NCBI RefSeq assembly: GCF_964355755.1
Contig: NC_092670.1
Span: 31,733,795-31,797,794 of the forward strand
DNA: 64,000 bases
Direction of reading: 5' to 3'
DNA from: Antedon mediterranea
Taxonomy: Eukaryota; Echinodermata; Crinoidea; Comatulida; Antedonidae
Shown: positions 12,401 through 23,010 of the stretch, piece by piece
How positions within the stretch are numbered: the stretch's first letter is position 1
How the letters are laid out: each line of letters opens with the position of its first letter
Position numbers and translations under genes: made by a program
The notes under the pieces: generated by a model
Databases searched by the model: none
What the model saw: only the letters and a program-made list of their open reading frames with translations
Told to the model about the DNA's origin: nothing

Positions 12401-15400
12401 AAACTTTCTTGCGATCTATGTGAAAACACCTTATCAACAGTGACGAGTTGTAAACAATCCTAATTAGCATCATGCATAATGCATACTCGTGGTTTGAAAT
12501 CTTTGTTTACTTTTGCTCGCGACGACTTTCCAGACGAAATGTAATCAAATTAATTTACCGTAAATTGTGGTTTTTGGCTCGAATTTTCGACTTAAAGTGA
12601 TTAACTTTAATATTACTTTGATATGGCCAATTTAAATTTAGAATATTTTGACCTTCATTTGTTGTGTTTCAAGGGACAATACATCTTTAAGATAAACTTT
12701 GCGAGGAATTCTGATCTTGTAGAAACAAAAATCATGTGTACACTCTAGTGTGTACCAACAAGTGCAACATATGCAAGGGCGCTTCACTGATGCCGTTTGA
12801 AATTTAAATTGGCTCTCCTTTTCACCTAACATTTTATCATTTTTAATGTCTTTTTTTTCGTATCGTGCTGAGTATTGTGCAAGTTGGTTGTTTGGTGTCT
12901 ATTATTATTTGTCATTTGATGGTATTTTGCTAGTTTTGCCTGTATTAACAGAACTTTGGAGTTAGTCCTGATCACCAAGTCAGTTGTAGGAGCAGGTGTA
13001 CCTTTTTGTGCGCAGTACACACAGCTAGCCCGTCTCGGTACCGGCTACTGCTACTGCTACTGCTAACCTAAAGTCTTTCAAACAGGTAAATGTTTCTATG
13101 ATAATCCATGTTTCTTCAACATTACTAAGGAGCTCCTGATATTGAGAAACCGAGAAGTTCTCGTGGTGGCAGAAATAAAATTGTAAGATTAAAGTCGTTA
13201 TTGGTAATGGGCATAGGCATAGGCCTACCATGGCAGCCCTCAACAAAAGTGGCTCTTCTCGAAATAATCTGGTCACAATTAAACTACGTAGATCAAGAGT
13301 TTCCTGTCCTAGACTTTACCTTGATAATGCCCGCTCTGTGAAAAATAAGATTGATAAATTTGAAACCACCATTTCAAAATTCAAAGTCGATATAGCTGTG
13401 TTAACAGAAACTTGGCTAAATGATTTTTGTTGGTGTGAATCTTGCAATGCACATGGTAGCTGTAATTTCGAATGCTTTAGGATAAAGACAACTATTCCAG
13501 GCAAGTCAAATCAAGGTACTTTATATTGGAGCTATTTATTATCCACCGTGTGCCGCTAATGCGGATTTGTTGATTGTCGTGCTGATCTTTACCATCTTCC
13601 GAAACGCTTAGCGCCACTGAGTCGGAGTGACCATAATGCCATCCTATTGTAACCACCGATTGAATTACCTCAGCACAAGCGCCTATCAGTACGTTTTCAG
13701 CCATATCGTGACTCCTCTGTTTTGTCCTTTGGTCAATGGGTTACAAACCATAAGTGGAATGATGTGCTGAATATTAAGGACGTCAATCGAAAAACCAAAA
13801 TGTTCTCTTCAATTTTGAATGGTGCTTTTAACAAGATCTTTCCTTTGCTGATTAGGAACAAGCGCACTGCTGACAAGCCCTAGATGTCCGACAAGATTCG
13901 AAGATTAATTGACTCTAGACAAACTTTGTTTCGTAGGTTTGGTAGAACGGATAAGTGGCGTTTACTTCGCAACTTAGTTCAAGCTTGTATTAAAATAACA
14001 AATACTATTGTAATTCCTTATTAAGTCTGAAACGTAAGTGGCATAAAGGTATTAAACAACTATGTAATCGTAAGACTAAAAATACTAATTTCACCTTGTC
14101 TGGGCTGTCCAAAGATGAAACTGCCTCTGGGATTAATGCCCATTTCTCTAGTGTTTGTAATCCCATCCCTCCTCTTAATTTAAATGATTTGCCTGCTTAT
14201 CTCCCAGCGCCTTGGCAGGACCACCTTTAATCTATGCTGGTCAAGTCCTAAAAGCCCTTTGTAATCTTAATCTCTGGCCATCCTGATGAACCCGCTATTA
14301 AATTATATAGAGATTTTTCTCCTGATCTTGCTGAGCCTATGAAATATAACATTTTACATCTACGAGTTATTTTCTCGAGGATTTGGGATAATTAAGAAAA
14401 AAATATCAGTCCCGATGTAATGTTAAATGCTATAATTAAACCAAAATTAGTGGAGAATTACCTTACTAAAGATGACCGTTAAAACTAATTTAGAGTCAAT
14501 TCTGAAAATAATAAAGTAATTAAAGATATTATAATAATAAATTTACATAAGAGAAAAAGTTGGAAAATCGTGCGTAACTTCGAACAACTTTATTCAAAGG
14601 TACAAGTTTGTCCATACTTTTTTACTAATCCAGTTCAGTTAGATAATTACACATTTAGTGTAAACGATTTGCGCCGAATTGGTTACTGTGTGATAAAAGT
14701 ATTTCGAAAACACGGAATAAAGAACTTAACACATCTTTCTAAAATAATTTATCTCAGAAAGAGATAGCCTACATTATCCCGGAAAGACAGAATTCCACGG
14801 TAGTTTATCTGAAAATAGCAAGATAGCATTATTTCAGATTAAATAATTATGACAAACCAAATCTTCCAAAGGTGCAATTCCTTAATTTGCAATCCAACTA
14901 TTTATTGAAAGGCCAACTTAACATTTATGTTTATTTCTATTCTAATTGTTTTATCTCAATGAAACTTCGCACATTAGTTCATCGTCCTTGCCTATGCAGT
15001 TTTTAATTTATATATTGTAGTTTTCTTCCAAAATATGGCTTTAATTAAGTGTTATGCAGTTAATTAATTTATTTACTTTTACATACTGATAAAACAAGCT
15101 TTTTAGTCTAGGAATAAACATATAGCAATACGGTAATAGTACAATACTCACAGATTATTAACTCTGCTCAATGCCACAAATGCATCCTTGTGTATAAAAC
15201 TAATTGAGTTGTTATTAAGTGCACTGAATAAAATAGAAGAAATATCTATATATATATCAAAATTATAATAATAAAACGTATAGATATGATTGAATATGTA
15301 TGTTCACTATCAATTTTAACATTAAATCGTTATATTTTTAACACTAAGCGAACGCTATATATAAACAAATTGGTTATATGGCTCAAACAAATAACAAAAC

Positions 15401-18400
15401 TGTAATACTTACAGAAAGATCAAGGTGTCGCCTTGAAACGCTCTTGAAGGTATACTTTTTAAACTGTTATCAGATAAATATCTAGGGCATTATAAAAAAA
15501 TGTCTGCTACTATTTAGACTAACATGTTTCGAGACTCAAGCTGTTTTCCAATGGTCTTATTTAACATCTTTATACAGGATTACACAATCAGGTAAAAGAA
15601 AACCTGTTTTGCATTGCGATCGTGTCTTAAATACAGAAAATCAGGAATAAAAATGAGTTTTATGAAGAAAAAAAATGTGATCAATATCTCGAAATCTAAC
15701 TCTGAATGGAGCAATTGTTGGGGAATATCAAATTTGACAGGCTATTCCATATTTTAACGCCTGCAACTTAGAACAACGAGTTTATCTTAATAATGGTATA
15801 GTAGGGTATTGTTATATTTAGGGTTGTACTCTACGTCTTAGGTGAGCATGAATATCGCCAATCAGCTCAATTTTGTTTAATAATCTCGTTAGTTGCAAGG
15901 TCGTAAACACATACATTATATAAGCTAGGGATAGATCTCATTTCTCTTCTAAAGGTAGCCATGACATCTCTTTGATGATACCATCACCACTTCAATTAAT
16001 AAAATAAAATTGTGTATGTCATATATACATAGGGTATATCCATTTCTAGAACATGTTGCACTTTATATAATATAATGTACCATGCTAGTTCTTATGTATT
16101 TAAATAAGTATACCTACATGCTTCCTATTGTTATATTTTTGAAAGTTCCAGTAGAAATGTTTACCAAATATTGGTTGTGTCTAACAAACCTATTGGAATA
16201 AAAGTTTTGTATAGCTAGTAAGCTGTTCCTATTCTTTCTACGACATTGTGTCAATAAACAGTAATATTATCAATATATTTCCATTATCTAAAAAATAAAA
16301 TCATTTCTACTTGAAAACACACGGAACTTTATGTTTTGTTTTAATTTTGGGTAAAAATATAATAATGTTGTTTATTAAATACTTTAAAAAAAAAGTGGAA
16401 TGAAATAAATAATAAAAAAAAAACAATATAAATAAATAATCTTTACTTACACTTCAACAGTTTTATTTGTAGCCAATGCAAATGAATTTTCACAGAGCTC
16501 TTGAATATCGTTAAACTGAATCTTCCTTGGATATTGATATTAAAATCATTAGTTCATTAATTACATCTCTCCTTAAAATGGAACTGAAATGTATTTTTTT
16601 TCTTTTACAATGATGTGCTAAAGGTTACACAGAGGAATATTCTAACAAAATACAAATTCGTCCCTTAGGGGTAAGCCCTATTTTAAATCCCAACAATTCG
16701 CGGATGACCTCATTTTGCGAATATATTCATATAACTCCCTGTAACAAAATGTAGATTTTTGGCGATTACTTTTGAAATTATTGAAATATTTTTTTTTACC
16801 ATTGTTCTCGATATAATTATTATTGTATAATCGGATTTTCATCAGCTAAATGACAATTTTTGTTTTAAGAAACCGAAGAAACATTCGGTTGAGGTCAAAC
16901 AATGCTGTACTGGGAAGCGTAACCGACAAAAATAACATAGCGTTTTCATGGATTTCAGGACACCATGTTAAATACAACATATTAATTTCTGAACGTAGGG
17001 TCGTATGAGAAACAAAATTATTGTGAAATGTTCTTAAAAGATTAGCCTACATTACAGAATAATAACAAGGATTTTGGTCTGTCGGTCGATAAAAACTAAC
17101 TCAACGTTTTGCATGCGCGACTGCAGCCATGTATTATATGGCCTTGTTGATTTAAAAAGATATCTTCAAGATGATTTTTAATTTATCTTGAATATATTGA
17201 TTGACTTCCAGATAAATGTAAAATTAAAAAAGTAGCATTAACTTGTCTTTATATGTTAATGTGGTACGGTACCTAAGTATAATTAAAATATTTGTAACAA
17301 CGATATTGAATCATGTCTTGCATTGGAACGCTAATAATAAATATACAATAATTATATTTATGTTACAGTAATGCAATACGAGCAAGAAACAGAAAGCTAT
17401 AACTGCATTGTGAGGAGGATAAAAGATAAGGTCAGAAAGCGATAAAACGCATAGTGATACCGGACCGACAGACCGACAGACCGACAGACCGACATAGTGA
17501 ACTATAGAGTCGCTTCCACGCGACTAAAAACAAATCATCAAATTTATTTTCGCCAGTAGTAATAAATAGTATTATGGCGGTTACTGTTAGCAGTGTTGGT
17601 GGTAGAGGTAGTAGTTGTGGTGATGATAAGAGCAGTTGTTTTCACTATGGTCCTAATGGAAGTAGTAGTGTTGGCAGCTGTGACCATTGTTGTAGAACAG
17701 TACAAAATTAAAAAGTAAACCTAAAACTTACAAATGATCTACTGATTTGGAACCTTCAAAAGTGGTATTTCTCAGTACTGATATATTGTTGTGATCAACG
17801 TGTCTATTATAAAACAAATAATGCAATAATTATGATTGAAACAATTATGTAACACGTAATAGTTTTAAAATATTCTTTATTGAAGGACTTATGCGTCTTC
17901 AGAAAAAAATATTTTACGAAGGAATTTTGGTTGATTTTCTCAAAATCAAAATGCCCTGAGTTAGAAGGTGACTCGTCTGTTTTCATTAATAACTATTTAT
18001 ATAATAAACCAATTTTAAAAACAGCAGCTCATTTTAAACTTATTGAATATAGATTACGAATATATAAAATTCCAAACCTAAGGTAATTTTGTAATGGAAT
18101 AGGTAGACACAATGTAAAACACACGTCACATTTTACGGAGTGTTGTCAAATATCTCTTACTGTTGACATTGGACATAATCAATCATTAATTAATTTGCGT
18201 ATTATCACACTCATTCTCAGTACAGTCTCATTTCTGTGGTTCAAATCTCATATAACAACAGTGGGCAGAAGTCAAAACAGTAGAGTTATTTCCCCCTATT
18301 AATACTACCTTCTGTAATATCGCTAATTATATTATGTACACGTTTTGGTTCAATGTCTTCTACCGAAATACACGCAAGTAAATAAAGTGGAGTTCTGTTA

Positions 18401-18799
18401 ACATAGAAATCCCTCTGAACTACTTGTTATTTTATCATTCCTACTACAGTACCTCATAAAGACGTAAATGGGACTAACGGTCCTAAATCGCATTTCTGTT
18501 ACCAACTTAAACCCTGCAACCCTAAAATAATCACAATCGCTATAATTACCTGGGTCGCAATAATTGTGTTGTTGTAAATTTGGTTGTGAATCCTTCATGT
18601 AACTTCACAAAGTAAACATGCATAATTCAGTAGTCAAAACATTTGCTAAGCATGCATTAAACTATATTATTTTAGAAACCCTTAGGACTAAAGACCATAC
18701 AACTGGTTTTAAATGTAACTTACACTGTAGGGCCTACGCAGATTTTGAAGATCATTAAAAGCAATCGATATGTCTGTCAACGAGTTGTAATCTGCAAAT
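9322..18799 (-). CDS. Leucine-rich repeat protein gene, internal exons (partial)
   Basis: Seven minus-strand exons with acceptor AG and donor GT encode consecutive LRRs. In transcript order: 18724-18799, 17732-17803, 16451-16525, 15413-15481, 15152-15223, 9937-10002, 9322-9456. Each opens with one base and closes with two, the phase expected for one-repeat-per-exon LRR genes such as LGR-type receptors. Repeats show N/D-N and L/I spacing, for example LSDNSLKSI, LNNNSISFI, VDHNNISVL and LSHNKLTKL. No signal peptide, LRR cap or transmembrane exon was identified, so the product may be secreted or membrane-bound. The intron 10003-15151 carries a MITE and a dead LINE. The exon at 18724 holds a 7-bp insertion that breaks phase, so the gene may be damaged. 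The multi-TM gene at 2.7-7.2 kb is on the same strand downstream and could once have been part of it; no evidence proves this. Confidence 0.65.
9937..10002 (-). CDS. LRR exon
   Basis: 66 nt, donor GTGAGT, acceptor TTCAG. Encodes WLSHNKLTKLPTFGKLRLHY, a short LRR. Confidence 0.7.
10971..11284. repeat. Two-copy tandem repeat, period 157 bp
   Basis: Copies at 10971-11127 and 11128-11284 are almost identical, starting AGTTTTTTGTCTATTTTCGG and ending AAAATTACAAGACATT. Differences are a few transitions plus one or two others, so the duplication is recent. No coding. Confidence 0.9.
11896..12686. mobile_element. TTAA-flanked MITE with internally duplicated core
   Basis: TTAA at 11892-11895 and 12687-12690. 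Termini are AGATGTA...TTGTCCC and, inverted, GGGACAATACATCT. The core is a direct duplication of 271 bp (11863-12133 and 12134-12398; the repeat begins just outside the left end). The left terminus contains an extra GGCCTA relative to its own right terminus and to other copies. TTAA duplication fits piggyBac- or Kolobok-type mobilisation. No coding. Confidence 0.75.
13214..14400 (+). pseudogene. Degraded LINE fragment (endonuclease start to early RT)
   Basis: Begins MAALNKSGSSRNNLVTIKL and keeps the APE endonuclease signatures LDNARSVKNK and LTETWLN (to about 13430). After an internal deletion it continues with IYYPPC, then SDHNAIL, and a linker with KPxMSDKIRRLIDSR in which the conserved Trp codon is TAG. 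It then runs in mixed frames to the start of RT and stops near 14400. Several stops and shifts; clearly dead. Confidence 0.7.
14401..15151. other. Intron sequence of the LRR gene; no separate gene seen
   Basis: AT-rich with one short ORF (14570-14767) that has no recognisable similarity or splice context. I treat it as intron. Confidence 0.4.
15152..15223 (-). CDS. LRR exon
   Basis: 72 nt, donor GTGAGT, acceptor TTCAG. Encodes LNNNSISFIHKDAFVALSRV, a typical LRR with F and L spacing. Confidence 0.75.
15413..15481 (-). CDS. LRR exon
   Basis: 69 nt, donor GTAAGT, acceptor CCTAG. Encodes YLSDNSLKSIPSRAFQGDTL. Confidence 0.75.
16451..16525 (-). CDS. LRR exon
   Basis: 75 nt if the acceptor CCAAG is used (in phase); the nearer AG at TTCAG would give 65 nt and break phase. 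Encodes FNDIQELCENSFALATNKTV. Donor GTAAGT. Confidence 0.6.
17464..17528 (+). repeat. GACCGACA tandem motif with hairpin end
   Basis: GACCGACA repeated about four times, then CATAGTGAACTATAGAG and a hairpin GTCGC...GCGAC. The same end occurs at 42147-42225 and 52288-52340, so it marks the edge of a dispersed repeat. Confidence 0.6.
17570..17690 (+). repeat. G/T-rich low-complexity stretch
   Basis: Degenerate GGT, AGT and GTT triplets inside a probable LRR-gene intron. No ORF or motif of interest. Confidence 0.5.
17732..17803 (-). CDS. LRR exon
   Basis: 72 nt, donor GTAAGT, acceptor AATAG. Encodes VDHNNISVLRNTTFEGSKSV. Confidence 0.7.
18724..18799 (-). CDS. LRR exon carrying a 7-bp phase-breaking insertion
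   Basis: Acceptor TTCTAG, donor GTAAGT, encodes FADYNSLTDISIAFNDLQNL. Its length of 76 nt is not a multiple of three, unlike its neighbours. A TAGGGCCTA (18728-18736) near the donor side accounts for it: removing seven bases gives 69 nt and restores phase. The exon may be broken in this allele. Confidence 0.6.
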
Positions 18800-18802
18800 C
18801 TA

Positions 18803-19227
18803 GAAATATTTAGTATGTTAATGAACTGTTTTGTTAAGATAATAAGTAAATTGTTGATTGTGAAAGAGCACTGATGTATTACAATTGCCATTAAAACTAA
18901 CGATTTAACAGCTATGGTTAATAATAATTATAAATCTATCAAAAAATTATAGTTTATTGTTTAATGTTGTTGTTACATCTAAAATATGCTAATTATCTCT
19001 CAATCCATTAGGTATTTTGAATAAGAATGTATAAGTATACAAATATAAATGTGACCATGAAGTGTTTAAACTGAAATTATAGGAAGGTTTGGAAAATACC
19101 TCTTCAAAAAAAATGTGTAACTGTGAAAATGGCGGCCATTTGGTTTTTCAAACAGTAACCGACCACTTCTTAAAGTACAACTTCAGTAAAACATATCCTA
19201 ACACTAGTTAAATTGTTAAGTTGTACT
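18803..19227. other. No gene recognised
   Basis: AT-rich sequence between the last visible LRR exon and the LINE. Upstream LRR or signal-peptide exons were looked for on the minus strand and not found. Confidence 0.4.
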
Positions 19228-19327
19228 AATCGGCTCTCGTTGTGAGCGGACGTGTTCATTTTGAGCTCCGCTAGGCTACCCATTGTGTGGATACTAGGCC
19301 AGTCAACGTAGGCATACTGTAGTCAAC

Positions 19328-21235
19328 ATGATGTGTTCGACCGGGCTACGTGTGCCGCTACTTATTTTGAACTTATTTCTTGGCCTCTATTTTTCAAGTT
19401 TTAATATGGGATTTTCATCCAGAAATCAATGGCTAAGGCCAGTCGATGGATACTCTGAGCCGGTAAGCTGCAACATTCCTAGCACCGTTGTATGTAAATG
19501 TTGGAATTTGTATCTATGCGGTCAAAGAAGTACGACTACGAGTGTTGTTGCATTCCAACGTAGCAGCAGACCGTCAAGGAAGATCTACAGTGCACCACGT
19601 TTGCTCTATTCTAATTCCACTGTTACATTCTGTATTCTTTTAAGTGGCGATGTTGAATCGAATCCAGGTCCAGGTAATACTCATACATCTTCAGTTAAGG
19701 TATACTATCAAATCGTACGTAGCCTGAAGAATAAAATGGACGTATACAACTCAGATCTGAATGCACACCTAATTCAGAGCAATTTGGATATTGTCGCACT
19801 TACGGAAACATGGTTAAACTGCAACGTGCTCGATTCTGAACTTTCCGTTTCTAATTACACTTTATTTCGACGCGATAGAGATACTGATAAACGCGGTGGT
19901 GGTATCCTGATGCTAGTGAATAACAAATTTACCTGTAACCGAGTGGAACGCCTAGAAAGTGATTCAACGGAGTTCATGTGGATAGAGATTCAGCTAAAGC
20001 TGCGTATTAGCCTACTTGTTGGATTATTCTATAGACCACCGAATGCTACACTCGATGTCCTCCGTCGTTATACTTCGTCTGTGGAAATCGCTATGCTCTA
20101 CTACAAAAACAGTGAATTCCTCATTCTTGGAGATTTCAACCTGCCCGAAATTAATTGGAGTAGCAACCCTTATTCTGCTCCAGCTCAGTCCATGGGAGAA
20201 CACTTACTTGATGTATTGCTTTCTAGCTGTGGCCTATTTCAATGCAATACGTATTGTACAAGAATGGATAAAATGCTTGATCTTGTTATTTGTAGTAAAA
20301 ACATTTCCGACAAAGTCTATACTGCTAACGATATTTTTTTATCTGACCACTCATCTTTGAGAATTGATTTCCGTTTAAATTTTGATGTTAATTGTAGTAA
20401 TGATAATTTGAATCGTAAAAGTATAATTTACAATTTTAAAGCACTTGATGTCAATAATCTATGTAATACTCTTAACTGTGTTCCATGGAGTGTCTTAATT
20501 GATTTTGAAGGTGATTTAAATGAAGCTTTGGATATGTTTTATAATTTGTTAAATGCTGCCGTCAATGACACAGTGCCTAAAATTAGAAAGCGCAGAAAGC
20601 TTCCTCCGTGGTTTGACAATGAGTTGAGAAGTGCGCTTCAACTCAAAGAAAAGTATTACAGATATCTGAAAAAAAATAATAATCGGTTAGCCCAAAGTAA
20701 TTTCAAATCTGCTCGCGCGTCTTTTAAAAAAATGTGCAATAAAAAGTACAAAGATTACTTGGACGCTTTGGATAAGCAAATTGTCACTAACAGTAAAAGA
20801 TTCTGGAGCTGGATGAAAACTAAATACAAGTCAAATAATCTTCCTTCTGTCATGAGTCACGATAACATTTCATTCCAGTCTAATTATGATAAAGCTACCA
20901 CATTTAATTCTTATTTTCATTCTTTTTTCAGTGAGCCTTCTCCGGACGTTCCCCGGGACTATCCAGGTCTTCCTGACTATGCGGTGGATAACTTGAGTTT
21001 TCTGTCTGTGAATCAGCATTCTGTGGAAAAGGCACTTAGTAACATTGATATCAATAAAGCTACTGGCATTGATCAGATTAGTAACGTTGTCTTAAAGGGT
21101 GCCTCCTCCTCACTCTCTTATCCGCTTTGCAAATTGTTTCAGCTATCTAATAATTCTGGGGTTTTTCCTTCATCTTGGAAACACGCTAATATTTTCTTAA
21201 TTCACAAGAGTGGTCCAAGAAAAACTAATCTGTAA
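19328..21235 (+). CDS. LINE ORF part 1: 2A peptide, APE endonuclease, start of RT
   Basis: 635 residues. Residues 1-107 include a hydrophobic stretch (about 10-25) and a Cys-containing section; 108-115 are DVESNPGP, the 2A-type skipping motif. The APE endonuclease follows: RSLKNK, LTETWLN (Glu about 160), FYRPPN, GDFNLPEINW and LSDHSSL. The usual motif I Asn (NARS/NVRS) reads QIVRS, so a catalytic residue is probably lost. A basic linker leads into the RT start, and the frame ends prematurely at TAA (21233-21235) just after HKSGP because of one extra base in the A-run at about 21219-21226. The first ATG was kept because the hydrophobic N-terminus precedes 2A as in other 2A-bearing LINEs. Confidence 0.85.
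   Translation: MMCSTGLRVPLLILNLFLGLYFSSFNMGFSSRNQWLRPVDGYSEPVSCNIPSTVVCKCWNLYLCGQRSTTTSVVAFQRSSRPSRKIYSAPRLLYSNSTVTFCILLSGDVESNPGPGNTHTSSVKVYYQIVRSLKNKMDVYNSDLNAHLIQSNLDIVALTETWLNCNVLDSELSVSNYTLFRRDRDTDKRGGGILMLVNNKFTCNRVERLESDSTEFMWIEIQLKLRISLLVGLFYRPPNATLDVLRRYTSSVEIAMLYYKNSEFLILGDFNLPEINWSSNPYSAPAQSMGEHLLDVLLSSCGLFQCNTYCTRMDKMLDLVICSKNISDKVYTANDIFLSDHSSLRIDFRLNFDVNCSNDNLNRKSIIYNFKALDVNNLCNTLNCVPWSVLIDFEGDLNEALDMFYNLLNAAVNDTVPKIRKRRKLPPWFDNELRSALQLKEKYYRYLKKNNNRLAQSNFKSARASFKKMCNKKYKDYLDALDKQIVTNSKRFWSWMKTKYKSNNLPSVMSHDNISFQSNYDKATTFNSYFHSFFSEPSPDVPRDYPGLPDYAVDNLSFLSVNQHSVEKALSNIDINKATGIDQISNVVLKGASSSLSYPLCKLFQLSNNSGVFPSSWKHANIFLIHKSGPRKTNL
19649..19672 (+). other. 2A-like ribosome-skipping motif
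   Basis: Codons for DVESNPGP preceded by CILLSG. In known 2A sequences translation skips the Gly-Pro bond, so the roughly 114-residue leader would be released from the endonuclease-RT protein. 2A motifs of this kind are established in APE-type LINEs of sea urchins and other invertebrates. Confidence 0.85.
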
Positions 21236-22391
21236 CTATCGTCCTATTTCGTTATTGCCTACTATGTCTAAGATTTTTGAGCGCATTGTGCATGATGGTT
21301 TGTCATCACATGTTGCTAATGCTTTAAGTCCTAGGCAGCATGGTTTTGTCTCTGGGAGATCATGTCAAACCAACCTCGCACTGCTTCTTGCTACATCATA
21401 CGATGCAATTAACAGCAAGAAGAAGTGCGATGTGATTTACACTGATTTCTCTAAGGCTTTTGATTCCGTTTCCCATGATTTGCTTATTTTTAAACTTTCA
21501 AAATTTGGTTTATCCGGTTCACTTTTAAGTTGGTTTAAAAGCTATTTAACTAATAGACAACAGCGTGTTGTCATTGGGGGAGAGACATCTGATTGGCTCC
21601 CTGTGTTATCGGGCGTTCCGCAGGGCTCGATCTTGGGCCCGCTTTTGTTTAATTTATTTATCAACGATCTTCCTTTAAAATTTAATCATTCCGAGTCTCT
21701 TTTATTTGCTGACGATCTGAAATTGTTTAAAGTGATTACCACTCCACAGGATGCTTTTTCACTTAAGGAGGATCTGGATGGTCTCGTGGAATGGACGGAG
21801 AAGTGGGGGATAAAACTTAATGCTAATAAATGCAAATATTTATCTATAACACTTAAAAAAAGGCCTGTGCTCTTCAATTATAATCTGAATGGACATGATC
21901 TTGAGATGGTTTATGTATGGAAAGATTTAGGTATTTTTATTGATAGTAAATTAAATTTGTGTTCACATATTAATCATGTGTTGTCAAAAGCTAATAGAAT
22001 GATGGGCTTAATATGGAGAAATTGTAGGTTTATGAACGACGGCAGGGCACTTTTATGTTTATACAAATCTATTATACGTCCTCACCTTGAATATTGTTCC
22101 GTAATTTTCAATTCAATTTCTCCATGTCAGGCCCGTCGAATCGACACTGTTCAACGGAAGTTTGTTCGATTCCTGTCTTATAACTCTGTTAATTTTGCCT
22201 TTTCCATTGATTCTGTCAGCAATCGTCGAACGATATCTGATATGGTTTTTTTATATAATATTTTAAATTCTAAATATGACTGTTCATTAATTTCACTATT
22301 TAGTTTAAATGTTCCTGGTCGTACACGAAATAGACATTTATTGCGTGTGGCGCAGTGTGTTGGACGTTCGACTACCGATCGTCAGACCTAG
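21210..22391 (+). pseudogene. LINE ORF part 2: reverse transcriptase
   Basis: Continues the same protein in another frame. RT motifs by residue of this segment: NYRPISLLP (9-17), YTDFSKAFD (77-85), GVPQGSILGPLLF (135-147), and FADD (166-169), the catalytic box with Phe in place of Tyr. Thumb and C-terminal region follow to RTRNRHLL, where the SINE enters. The last residues after that point (to 22391) are SINE-encoded. It opens inside the frame with GTG, so it is not an independent gene. Confidence 0.85.
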
Positions 22392-22652
22392 GTTCGAATC
22401 CAACTCTCGCCGCATTGCTTGTATCCGTAGGCAAGATACTTTACTTACGTTGCCTCTCTCCACCCAGGTGTATAAATGGGTACCCAGTTAGATCTAGACA
22501 CAACTTTGCGCTGGTTACCGGCTGCATTATGGGAGTATGTTTCCATACGTGTTTGATCCCCAAAAAAAATACGGGGGTAATAATGCTTGTAAAGCGCCTT
22601 TGAGCATGATTACTCATGAAAAGGGCGCTATATAAATGTGGTATTATTATTA
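22345..22652 (+). mobile_element. tRNA-derived SINE inserted in the LINE
   Basis: About 308 bp. The head carries a Pol III A box (GTGGCGCAGTGTGTTGG) and B box (GGTTCGAATCC). The body contains GGTGTATAAATGGGTACC, and the tail GGGCGCTATATAAATG followed by (ATT)n, a 3' end shared with L2/CR1-type LINEs. TTATTGC flanks both sides (22338-22344 and 22653-22659); the right copy merges with the ATT tail. The tail similarity suggests mobilisation by an L2-type RT. Confidence 0.8.
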
Positions 22653-22659
22653 TTATTGC

Positions 22660-22732
22660 ATATTCCTTTTAGCCGTGTCGACTGTACCAAGAGGGGACTT
22701 TTTCATAGACTACCTTATACATTAATAATCTA
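22660..22732 (+). pseudogene. C-terminal codons of the LINE ORF beyond the SINE
   Basis: After the SINE and its duplicated target, the frame HIPFSRVDCTKRGLFHRLPY resumes and ends at TAA. Joined to RNRHLL before the SINE it gives the usual LINE C-terminal pattern of basic residues and a terminal Arg-Leu/Pro block. Confidence 0.7.
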
Positions 22733-22840
22733 AATAGCAATCATATCGATATTTTTAATGATAGACTTGGTTATTTTAAGAGGACGATTATGTGTTCACT
22801 TCTTGAACAGCCTGCATAACCTGTTTGATTAATTGAAATT

Positions 22841-22843
<3 letters not shown>

Positions 22844-22902
<59 letters not shown>
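22844..22902. repeat. (TA)n microsatellite
   Basis: About 59 bases of uninterrupted TA, at the 3' end of the LINE and bordering the inverted repeat at 22921. A second TA run lies at about 23574-23599 on the other side of that inverted repeat. Confidence 0.95.
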
Positions 22903-22906
<4 letters not shown>

Positions 22907-23010
22907 ACAAGAGGCAAAGAACATTAATTCTAAACCGCCCGGTGATATACTGAAATTTAATTAATTAATTTGAAACGACAAAGATGAGGAAATCTGTGAG
23001 AATGAGAAAC

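Larger units (their letters stand above)
19228..22846 (+). mobile_element. L2/CR1-like APE-type LINE with N-terminal 2A, interrupted by a SINE
   Basis: Nearly full-length element: a GC-richer leader from about 19228, one long ORF with 2A, APE endonuclease and RT (19328-22732 once one frameshift and the SINE are set aside), and a short 3' UTR ending in a TA microsatellite. Damage consists of one +1 shift near 21220, the SINE at 22345-22652, and loss of a conserved Asn in the endonuclease. The element looks young but inactive. Confidence 0.8.
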
